This document shows positions 1 to 4,952 of a stretch of DNA of 5,139 bases, one piece after another. This DNA comes from Actinomycetes bacterium (GTDB taxonomy: Bacteria > Actinomycetota > Acidimicrobiia > Acidimicrobiales > Acidimicrobiaceae), in contig JAKBGL010000098.1 in assembly GCA_021833085.1 (NCBI GenBank), positions 1-5,139 on the forward strand, in the 5' to 3' direction. Both the position numbers and the translations under genes were made by a program. Within the stretch, counting starts at the first letter, position 1; every line of letters starts with the position of its first letter. The notes beneath the pieces were generated by a model that worked only from the letters and a program-made list of their open reading frames with translations, was not told the DNA's origin and searched no databases.

Positions 1-33
1 AGGACAGGTCCACGTTCTTCGTACTTAGACCTT

Positions 34-53
34 TGTGAGAGGGCAAACTCACA
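34..53 (-). terminator. Weak hairpin just past the DUF1801 stop
   Basis: TGTGAG (34-39) and CTCACA (48-53) form a perfect 6-bp stem around an 8-nt loop, starting 5 bases beyond the leftward DUF1801 stop codon (58-60). The position suits a 3' end structure, but no T-run follows on the leftward strand, so it is not a convincing intrinsic terminator. It could equally be chance, or lie inside a following gene, because a GTG-started leftward frame (GTG at 50-52) runs through it to the window edge. Confidence 0.2.
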
Positions 54-57
54 GATC

Positions 58-477
58 CTACTGGGTTTTTTGGGATTTTGGGGGTTGTTTCTTCGAGCGA
101 TTTAGATCAATTGCTTCTTGTATAAGTGCTTTAAACGCGTCTTCGTTGATCGTATCGCCTTCGTGGAAGTCGATGGCTCTGCGAGTACCTCCTTCAAGGC
201 TTGAGTTAAATAGATGGGAAGGATCTTTGAGAGATGCTCCTTTGGCAAAGGTAACCTTTACTATATTTTTGTAACTTTCCCCTGTACACAACATACCGTC
301 TCGGTACCAAACGGGAACTCCTCTCCACTTCCACTCCTCTAAGATCTCTGCATCGACCTCTAGGATCAAGGTTCGGACTCTACCTAGGGTAACTCCACGC
401 CAGTCGTTCAACTCTTTGATTCTCTGATCAATCTTCTTTGAAGGAGAGTCTTGCACTTGTGAAGTATCTTGGTCCAT
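58..477 (-). CDS. DUF1801 (YdhG-like) domain protein
   Basis: A 139-residue soluble protein that matches the DUF1801 fold family by its sequence pattern. It has an N-terminal helix (IDQRIKELNDWRG, about 16-28), a core segment EEWKWRGVPVWYRDGMLC (47-64), and a strand NIVKVTFAKGA (71-81). These are followed by LFNSSLEGGTRRAIDFHEGD (89-108) and a final helix FKALIQEAIDLN (115-126). The family is small, cytoplasmic and without an established biochemical role, so no function is assigned. The last 13 residues are Lys/Gln/Pro-rich and go beyond the usual domain end. A GTG at 484-486 would add three residues, but the purine-rich AAAGGGG (486-492) lies 8 nt before ATG 475-477 and directly overlaps that GTG, so the ATG is chosen. 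There is no signal peptide or membrane segment. The gene is transcribed away from the Zn-ribbon gene, with no operon partner visible. Confidence 0.85.
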   Translation of the reverse strand: MDQDTSQVQDSPSKKIDQRIKELNDWRGVTLGRVRTLILEVDAEILEEWKWRGVPVWYRDGMLCTGESYKNIVKVTFAKGASLKDPSHLFNSSLEGGTRRAIDFHEGDTINEDAFKALIQEAIDLNRSKKQPPKSQKTQ

Positions 478-485
478 CTCGAACA

Positions 486-492
486 CCCCTTT
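486..492 (-). promoter_or_regulatory. Ribosome binding site of DUF1801 gene
   Basis: Read leftward, AAAGGGG occupies 492 to 486 and is followed by 8 nt and then ATG at 477-475. This spacing is good for a Shine-Dalgarno site and decides the start in favour of the ATG over the GTG at 486-484, which would have no spacing. Confidence 0.6.
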
Positions 493-507
493 AGTCTCTA
501 ACTAAAG
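489..507 (-). promoter_or_regulatory. 7-bp inverted repeat overlapping the DUF1801 SD
   Basis: CTTTAGT (489-495) and ACTAAAG (501-507) form a perfect inverted repeat with a 5-nt centre. On the leftward transcript the 3' arm contains the AAAG part of the AAAGGGG ribosome binding site, so the hairpin would partly hide it. As DNA it could also be an operator in the leader of the gene. The repeat is seen directly; either regulatory role is inference. Confidence 0.4.
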
Positions 508-550
508 ACACCTTTATCTAAGTGTACTTCGTATGTCTGCGTCACTGCAC

Positions 551-607
551 TAGCTCCATAGAGTCTATAGCTACGCCAGAGTAGCTAAAAAAGCGTGAGG
601 AGCTAAA
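551..607. repeat. AGCTA repeat cluster with overlapping palindromes
   Basis: The motif AGCTA/TAGCT occurs at 551-555, 569-573, 583-587 and 601-605. The first two copies flank ATAGA-G-TCTAT (558-568), giving an almost continuous palindrome interrupted by two extra C bases. The second and third belong to a perfect 7-bp hairpin, TAGCTAC (568-574) with GTAGCTA (581-587), loop GCCAGA. The segment 568-573 is needed by both structures, so only one can form at a time. This could be a tandem operator or an alternative-fold leader. The A-run after 587 is on the wrong side for an intrinsic terminator in either direction. Confidence 0.4.
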
Positions 608-685
608 GGTTCCTTTGAGGCTACTGCGAGCGATGTTTCTTTGTCCCTATGCCTTCGGTCCGGTACGGGGGAAATCGAGTTGATG

Positions 686-691
686 TAGTAT
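686..691 (+). promoter_or_regulatory. Possible -10 for leaderless Zn-ribbon gene
   Basis: TAGTAT fits the loose TAnnnT -10 pattern and ends 6 nt before the GTG at 698, so transcription could begin on the start codon itself. This would explain the missing Shine-Dalgarno site. No matching -35 is visible, so the call is weak. Confidence 0.2.
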
Positions 692-697
692 GTAGAG

Positions 698-895
698 GTG
701 CCCTGGTGCGAGTCGTGTTCCAAATTTAAAGAGTCTGAAGAGTTAGATCGTGAAGGACACTGTCCGTCCTGTGGAACGGTAATAGCACCTCCAAAGCGAG
801 CGCCATGGCACTTCAAACTCCTGGTCGTCGCAACAATTATCTATCTAACGTATAGGTTTATTCAATTGAGTGTATGGCTATATCATCACCTTTGA
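698..895 (+). CDS. Zn-ribbon single-pass membrane miniprotein
   Basis: A 65-residue hypothetical protein. Two CxxC pairs, C4-E-S-C7 and C22-P-S-C25, make a compact zinc ribbon at the N terminus. After a short basic proline-containing linker (PPKRAPW, 31-37) comes one hydrophobic helix (about 39-62, LLVVATIIYLTY...) ending in Tyr-His-His-Leu. The basic linker before the helix suggests the ribbon stays in the cytoplasm. Small proteins of this design (MPWC...CP.CG...APWHFKLLVV) occur in actinobacteria, but I know of no assigned function; a role as a membrane-tethered adaptor is speculation. The in-frame TAG at 686-688 leaves GTG 698 as the only start that keeps the first CxxC. It has no good ribosome binding site, only TAGAG touching the GTG. 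It lies 83 bp before the GH15 gene on the same strand, but a separate promoter may drive the latter. Confidence 0.8.
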   Translation: MPWCESCSKFKESEELDREGHCPSCGTVIAPPKRAPWHFKLLVVATIIYLTYRFIQLSVWLYHHL

Positions 896-917
896 TCAGT
901 AACGCCTGTTGAGCGAA

Positions 918-935
918 TCTAAGCCCGTTCTAAGC
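918..935 (+). promoter_or_regulatory. TCTAAGC direct repeat at one helical turn
   Basis: TCTAAGC is repeated at 918-924 and 929-935, exactly 11 bp apart, just upstream of the putative GH15 promoter and across its expected -35 position. The inverted form CTTAGA appears at 971-976, between that promoter and the ATG. This arrangement could be a regulator site for the sugar genes. The hexamer TCTAAG/CTTAGA also occurs inside coding sequence (near 2345, 2466, 2949 and 3258), which weakens the case. Confidence 0.25.
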
Positions 936-944
936 TGGCTATAT

Positions 945-953
945 TGCTATTAT
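945..953 (+). promoter_or_regulatory. Extended -10 promoter for GH15 gene
   Basis: TGCTATTAT matches the extended -10 form TGnTAnnnT and would place the transcription start near 960, leaving a leader of about 19 nt. No good -35 sits 17 bp upstream, which is tolerated for extended -10 promoters. An alternative is TACCTT (968-973), which would give a leaderless ATG at 979. Confidence 0.3.
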
Positions 954-978
954 CGGAAAGTTGTGTTTACCTTAGACT

Positions 979-2772
979 ATGTTTAGACCAATAGAGGACT
1001 ATGGAGTCATAGGCGATCTCCATACGGTTGCTTTAGTATCAAAGACCGGATCTATCGATTGGATGTGTCTTCCAAGATTTGATTCTGGTGCCTGTTTTGC
1101 AAATCTGTTAGGTGGTGAAGGTCGAGGTCATTGGCGAATCTCTCCGCGAAGTGGAGAGATCTCAAAGAAAAGGCGATATCTGAAAGATACCTTGGTGCTT
1201 GAGACGTACTTTGAGAGTCAGTCGGGGTCGTTTAAGGTAATCGACTTTATGCCCCCACGTCTTGACAATCCCTGCTTGATCCGAATTGTGGAAGGGGTCT
1301 CTGGAATATCGCAGGTTGAGTCGGAGTTGGAAGTCCGCTTCGACTATGGACAGACGGTCCCGTGGGTCCATCGAACCAACGACGGTCTCAACATGATAGC
1401 AGGACCTCACGCGCTTTCGCTTGAGTCAAGTGTGAACTTGAGGGGACGCAATATGGAGACGTTTGCCGACTTCGTTGTAGAGTCTGGAGAGCGAGTCTCC
1501 TTTATCCTTACCTACCATGGTTCCTTGGAACCTACGCCGCGGGCTTTGGATGCTTCGATCTCACTCGAAAATACCGTTGAGTACTGGCAGAACTGGGTGC
1601 TACAGTGTCGCGACGACTTCGGCGAGTATCACGACGTAGTCACCCGTTCGCTGATAACTTTGAAGGCTCTTACTTACGCTCCTACGGGTGGTATAGTGGC
1701 TGCTCCTACTACCTCTCTACCGGAAGAATTAGGTGGTTCTCGTAACTGGGACTACCGCTACTGTTGGCTAAGGGACGCAACCTTCACGCTGTACGCGTTG
1801 ATGGTTGACGGGTACGCTGAAGAGGCGAGACGATGGCGCGACTGGCTGCTAAGGGCCGCGGCCGGTGATCCGGAACAACTTCAGATAATGTACGGAGTAG
1901 CTGGAGAACGGCTCATACCGGAGTTCGAACTGCCTTGGCTGCGAGGGTACGAAGACTCCAAACCGGTTCGTGTCGGTAATGCGGCCTCTGATCAGTTCCA
2001 ACTAGACGTCTATGGAGAGTTGATGGACGCCTTTTATCAGTTCCGACGTAGTGGTATTCCTTCGTTCAACGACGCTTGGGACTTACAGACAAAGGTAGTG
2101 GAGTTTGTAGAGAAGAGTTGGAACCAACCTGACGAGGGGATCTGGGAGATACGAGGACCACGGCGCGACTTTACCTACTCAAAGGTTATGGCGTGGGTGG
2201 CTCTTGATCGGGCTGTTCGGGTAACGGAACGCTTCGGATTTGATGGCCCTACTGAGCGATGGAAGGCGGTTAGAGATGAGATCAAAGACGAAGTCATGGC
2301 GAAGGGCTATAACGAAAGTGTTGGAGCGTTTACTCAATACTTTGGATCTAAGTCACTAGACGCAGCGGTGTTGTTACTGCCTTTGGTGGGTTTTATAAGG
2401 GCCGATGATCCAAAGATGGTCTCAACGGTAAACGCACTTGAAAAAGGTCTTTCAGTATCTGGACTACTTAGACGGTACTCCGATGAGGATGAGGAAGTAG
2501 ATGGCCTCAAAGGCGAAGAAGGAGTATTTCTTGCGTGTTCTTTCTGGATGGTAGATAACCTAGCTATCGCTGGACGAAAGGAAGAGGCCAAAGAGAGACT
2601 GGATTACCTGCTTACTCTCGGAAACGATCTGGGTCTGTTCTCCGAAGAGTATGACGTTCATTCAAAGCGTATGTTAGGTAACTTTCCGCAAGCCTTTACT
2701 CACGTTGGAATTGTAAATACGATACGTAACGTCTTAAACTCCCAGTCTCCAGCCAAGCATCGGGCTGAGTAG
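979..2772 (+). CDS. GH15 glycosidase, probable alpha,alpha-trehalase
   Basis: A 597-residue glycoside hydrolase family 15 enzyme, full length for the bacterial trehalase/glucoamylase branch. The N-terminal beta-sandwich domain (about 1-200) opens with the family hallmark RPIEDYGVIGDLHTVALV...GSIDWMCLPRFDS. The (alpha/alpha)6 catalytic barrel follows (about 215-590), with LGGSRNWDYRYCWLRDA (251-267), PVRVGNAA (329-336) and FTYSKVMAW (398-406). By alignment to family motifs the general acid is Glu390 in GIWEIRG and the general base is Glu556 in LFSEEYD, followed by LGNFPQAFTHVG (566-577). Both acids are present, so the enzyme should be active as an inverting alpha-glucosidase. No signal peptide is visible, so it acts in the cytoplasm. 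This favours trehalose, as in the mycobacterial homologue, over external starch; an alpha-glucan substrate remains possible. The start fits the conserved N terminus, although GGAAAG (955-960) is too far upstream to be a good ribosome binding site. A sugar kinase gene follows after 57 bp. Confidence 0.93.
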   Translation: MFRPIEDYGVIGDLHTVALVSKTGSIDWMCLPRFDSGACFANLLGGEGRGHWRISPRSGEISKKRRYLKDTLVLETYFESQSGSFKVIDFMPPRLDNPCLIRIVEGVSGISQVESELEVRFDYGQTVPWVHRTNDGLNMIAGPHALSLESSVNLRGRNMETFADFVVESGERVSFILTYHGSLEPTPRALDASISLENTVEYWQNWVLQCRDDFGEYHDVVTRSLITLKALTYAPTGGIVAAPTTSLPEELGGSRNWDYRYCWLRDATFTLYALMVDGYAEEARRWRDWLLRAAAGDPEQLQIMYGVAGERLIPEFELPWLRGYEDSKPVRVGNAASDQFQLDVYGELMDAFYQFRRSGIPSFNDAWDLQTKVVEFVEKSWNQPDEGIWEIRGPRRDFTYSKVMAWVALDRAVRVTERFGFDGPTERWKAVRDEIKDEVMAKGYNESVGAFTQYFGSKSLDAAVLLLPLVGFIRADDPKMVSTVNALEKGLSVSGLLRRYSDEDEEVDGLKGEEGVFLACSFWMVDNLAIAGRKEEAKERLDYLLTLGNDLGLFSEEYDVHSKRMLGNFPQAFTHVGIVNTIRNVLNSQSPAKHRAE

Positions 2773-2795
2773 AGACGAAAGGTACGCACAAGCTT

Positions 2796-2815
2796 CGGCG
2801 GCAACGTCGCTTTTT
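2796..2815 (+). terminator. Short GNRA hairpin with T-run between GH15 and ROK
   Basis: CGGCG (2796-2800) pairs with CGTCG (2805-2809), including one G-T pair, around a GCAA tetraloop. C and TTTTT (2810-2815) follow. The form is that of an intrinsic terminator, but the stem has only 5 bp. It may act as a partial terminator lowering kinase expression relative to the hydrolase, or as a stabilising 3' structure. Confidence 0.35.
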
Positions 2816-2818
2816 GGT

Positions 2819-2825
2819 AAGGAAG
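2819..2825 (+). promoter_or_regulatory. Ribosome binding site of ROK kinase gene
   Basis: AAGGAAG lies 4 nt before ATG 2830, the clearest Shine-Dalgarno site in the window, and it fixes the kinase start. It follows directly after the T-run of the intergenic hairpin. Confidence 0.7.
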
Positions 2826-2829
2826 ATAG

Positions 2830-3708
2830 ATGATAGTTGGGGTAGATATCGGAGGGACCCATTTTCGGATGGCTCTCTTGAATGAAGACGGAGAGATCTT
2901 GCGTCATGAGAGAGTCGAAACGAAGACTATAGAGGATCCGCTACAGACGCTTAGAGCTATGAAGGCAACGATAGATGTGGACTCGAAGGCTGATCTTGTT
3001 GTAGTCGGAGTACCAGGCGTCGTAGATTACATTGCAGGTAACCTCGTTTTTGCTCCAAATATCGATCAAAGATGGGTAAAGCTGTTAGACGTCGATCACA
3101 TAAAGACTTCCCTTGGTGTTGATGCCCTGTTGGTGAACGACGCAGATGTAGCGGCGATCGGTGAGTTCTTCTTTGGGGCTGGTCGAGGGCTTACCTCGAT
3201 GGCGTACGTTACCGTGTCTACCGGCGTTGGGGTTGGAGTGATTCTAGAGGGACGACTCCTTAGAGGTAGGCTTTCAAACTTGGAGCTTGGACATAGCTAT
3301 ATCCCCTCAATTAACTCTTTAGGAGTAGATCCGGACTCACTTTCTTCTGTTGAAGATCTTGCCTCAGGTACTGCTCTTGCAAAAAGAGCTAGCGCGGTCG
3401 GGCTAGATATGGACAATGAGCTACTGCTCAAGCAGGCTAGTGTCGAAGGTTCTCAGGAGTTTGAACTACTAGATGCGCTTTCACAAGATCTGTCTGTGGC
3501 GTTAGCTAATCTGTGTTGGATGACTTCAGTTCAAGAGTTGGTGCTAGGAGGTGGAATAGCTTTGAACTCCAGTTTGCTAGTGACTTTAGTGCGAAGTCAC
3601 CTGCAACTGATAGCCCCCAAGTATCTCAAGATAAGCATACAGATAGCAACACTTGGCGATGATGCTGGACTGATCGGTGCGGCGGCCGCTAAGAGAGCCC
3701 TGATCTAG
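2830..3708 (+). CDS. ROK-family sugar kinase, probable glucokinase
   Basis: A 292-residue ROK kinase, slightly short for the family. It has the N-terminal phosphate loop DIGGTH (6-11), the catalytic base in NDAD (Asp104, with Asn103) and FFFGAGRG (113-120). These are followed by the second phosphate motif [10 protein letters not shown] (128-137), the sugar-binding ELGH (152-155) and the adenosine-binding LVLGGGIA (237-244). The helix [13 protein letters not shown] begins at Glu175, the third usual sugar contact. ROK kinases phosphorylate a hexose at O6. Given the GH15 neighbour, glucose to glucose 6-phosphate is the likely reaction, feeding glycolysis in the cytoplasm. The family zinc motif CxCGxxGCxE is absent: between His155 and Glu175 the spacing is near normal but no cysteine remains, and the only Cys of the protein is elsewhere. 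There is no N-terminal helix-turn-helix, so it is a kinase rather than a ROK repressor. Its TAG stop overlaps the stop of the convergent chemoreceptor gene. Exact sugar and phosphoryl donor are unproven. Confidence 0.87.
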   Translation: MIVGVDIGGTHFRMALLNEDGEILRHERVETKTIEDPLQTLRAMKATIDVDSKADLVVVGVPGVVDYIAGNLVFAPNIDQRWVKLLDVDHIKTSLGVDALLVNDADVAAIGEFFFGAGRGLTSMAYVTVSTGVGVGVILEGRLLRGRLSNLELGHSYIPSINSLGVDPDSLSSVEDLASGTALAKRASAVGLDMDNELLLKQASVEGSQEFELLDALSQDLSVALANLCWMTSVQELVLGGGIALNSSLLVTLVRSHLQLIAPKYLKISIQIATLGDDAGLIGAAAAKRALI

Positions 3709-4952
3709 CGTCTTGATACAGCTGAGATCCTCGAGTACCGACTATCGGCGTCTTTGAAACGTGTCGAGACTTCGCTGTTTAAACTATGAGATGACGGTTC
3801 GCTCATGGCGTTCAACGTCGAAGCGATCTCCTTCGCAGCAGAGGACTGCTCATCTGTAGCAGTTGCTATTTGGGTGATCATGTCTCTCACCAGTTCTACG
3901 TTTTTAGCGATTGAATCGATGGCTTCGTCGGCTTGTCTGGCCTTTTGTTCTCCATCTTCGGCTTTAGATCTAGAGGCGTCAATAGCCTCTACTGCACTTT
4001 GCGTTCCGCCTCGGATCTCTTCAACCTTGGAGGCTATCTCTGATGCAGCTGATCTTGCTCTACCTGCAAGCTGTCTTACCTCATCGGCTACTACACCAAA
4101 CCCTCTACCTGCTGACCCAGCCCGAGCGGCTTCAATAGCTGCGTTTAGCGCTAGCAGGTTTGTCTGATCGGCAATGCCTTGTATCGCTGATACGATAGTT
4201 CCGATCTCTTGGGACTTGACGTCGAGGGTTTCAAGTATCGAAGCGGTCCCTCTAATCATTATCGCGATCTCTTCCATGGTAGATCCGGCTAGCTGTACGA
4301 TGTCTCTACCCGATGATGCGCTGTAAGACACCTCGTTAGAGGTGGAAGAGGCTTCCTTTGAGCTACGCGCAACCTCTGCAATTGAGGCCGTCATCTCTTC
4401 GACCGCAGCCGCAATAGCACCTACTCTCTCAGAGAGTAGATTTTCTCTTTCAATGTCGTTTTGTTGTCGAGTGTGTTCAAGTTCGAACTCGGCGGTAGCG
4501 TCCGACCAACACGCCATAAAGCACTGCAGCGCCCCTTTTGAGTCCCAGATTGGATATACATTCGTCTGAAGATGAACGTCTCCAAGGGGAATAAGTGCTG
4601 TGTGGGAGTCAAGTGTCTTGCTAGCAATAGCTGCAAAGATGCTTCTTATTCGTTCAGGATTCTTATGAAACTGATGAATTGATCTACCCATTGCGTTCGC
4701 TACGTCAGCTCCCTCTAGAGCGGAGTTAAGCCGATGCCGATATCTAGAGAGCGTTTGGCGTGCAGCCTGGTTCATGTAGTTGATCTTGTTTTCATGGGTT
4801 GTGTCACATAACATGACGATGTTATCGACCTTATCCAAGAGTTTGATCGTTAACTGCAGGTCTAAGGGGTTGCTTGATCGGGCCATGGTTAATTGTCGAC
4901 CGTTGACACCGACACTTAACCGCATTCGCAGAACTTTCAACTGTGAGTTCAA
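3705..4952 (-). CDS. Soluble PAS-domain chemoreceptor (MCP)
   Basis: A methyl-accepting chemotaxis protein of up to 415 residues without transmembrane segments or a HAMP domain, so cytoplasmic. Residues about 32-152 form a PAS-type sensor ([20 protein letters not shown]... FHKNP at 95-99 ... [21 protein letters not shown]). The signalling coiled coil follows (about 165-385). Its hairpin tip has the hallmark [18 protein letters not shown] (262-279) and [18 protein letters not shown] (282-299). Likely methylation sites are E185-E186 in [10 protein letters not shown] and E368-Q369 in [14 protein letters not shown]. It should form receptor arrays with CheW and CheA and report an internal cue such as redox or energy state, as PAS receptors often do; no cofactor can be assigned here. 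It lacks the C-terminal NWETF-type CheR tether. Ser280 replaces the Glu usual after AARAG. The start is uncertain: TTG 4952 overlaps an upstream stop in TTGA, while ATG 4925 and ATG 4886 (residue 23) also precede the PAS domain. None has a clear ribosome binding site. Confidence 0.92.
   Translation of the reverse strand: MNSQLKVLRMRLSVGVNGRQLTMARSSNPLDLQLTIKLLDKVDNIVMLCDTTHENKINYMNQAARQTLSRYRHRLNSALEGADVANAMGRSIHQFHKNPERIRSIFAAIASKTLDSHTALIPLGDVHLQTNVYPIWDSKGALQCFMACWSDATAEFELEHTRQQNDIERENLLSERVGAIAAAVEEMTASIAEVARSSKEASSTSNEVSYSASSGRDIVQLAGSTMEEIAIMIRGTASILETLDVKSQEIGTIVSAIQGIADQTNLLALNAAIEAARAGSAGRGFGVVADEVRQLAGRARSAASEIASKVEEIRGGTQSAVEAIDASRSKAEDGEQKARQADEAIDSIAKNVELVRDMITQIATATDEQSSAAKEIASTLNAMSEPSSHSLNSEVSTRFKDADSRYSRISAVSRR
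4894..4908. promoter_or_regulatory. 15-bp palindrome before internal ATG of MCP gene
   Basis: TGTCGAC-C-GTTGACA is a near-perfect palindrome with 6 of 7 arm pairs matching. It lies 7 bp upstream of the in-frame ATG at 4886-4884, read leftward. If that ATG is the true start, this is a plausible operator in the leader. If the TTG at 4952 is used, it is coding sequence and may be chance. The matching regulator is unknown. Confidence 0.25.

Larger units (their letters stand above)
478..697. other. Divergent intergenic region
   Basis: About 220 bp lie between the DUF1801 and Zn-ribbon start codons, so promoters in both directions should lie here. It contains the SD-overlapping dyad (489-507) and a cluster of AGCTA-centred inverted repeats (551-607). 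It also holds an imperfect GC-rich hairpin in which CCCTATGCC (645-653) pairs with GGTACGGGG (662-670) through one mismatch and two G-T pairs. No convincing complete -35/-10 pair was found on either strand, and no tRNA or recognised riboswitch is evident. Confidence 0.5.

Noticed and set aside
1..111. A rightward frame open from the left edge to TAG 109-111, and a leftward GTG-started frame from 52 to the edge.
   Set aside because: Both are too short to judge. The first overlaps the 3' end of the DUF1801 gene in antisense, and its aromatic peptide only mirrors the Lys/Pro-rich tail. The second has only 17 codons in view, with AGGA slightly too close to the GTG.
568..592. Perfect 7-bp hairpin next to six A bases, considered as an intrinsic terminator.
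   Set aside because: On the rightward strand A follows the stem, and on the leftward strand the T-run precedes it, so the U-tract is on the wrong side for both directions.
615..683. Small frame (TTG 615 or ATG 633 to TGA 681-683) ahead of the Zn-ribbon gene, considered as a leader peptide, with GAGGAG at 597-602.
   Set aside because: GAGGAG is 12 nt from the TTG and further from the ATG, the peptide has no regulatory codon run, and it may lie upstream of the transcription start.
571..816. Leftward 81-codon open frame opposite the Zn-ribbon gene.
   Set aside because: It is antisense to a gene with clear CxxC and membrane features, has no ribosome binding site, and its translation resembles no domain.
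2830..3708. Assignment of the kinase as a polyphosphate glucokinase because it lacks the zinc cysteines.
   Set aside because: It keeps the [13 protein letters not shown] segment and general layout of ATP-type ROK kinases, which polyphosphate glucokinases lack, so the donor is left open.
3805..4167. Rightward 120-codon Ala/Ser-rich frame within the chemoreceptor gene.
   Set aside because: It is the antisense reading of the repetitive Ala/Glu/Ser coiled coil, a common artefact, with no start signal or domain.
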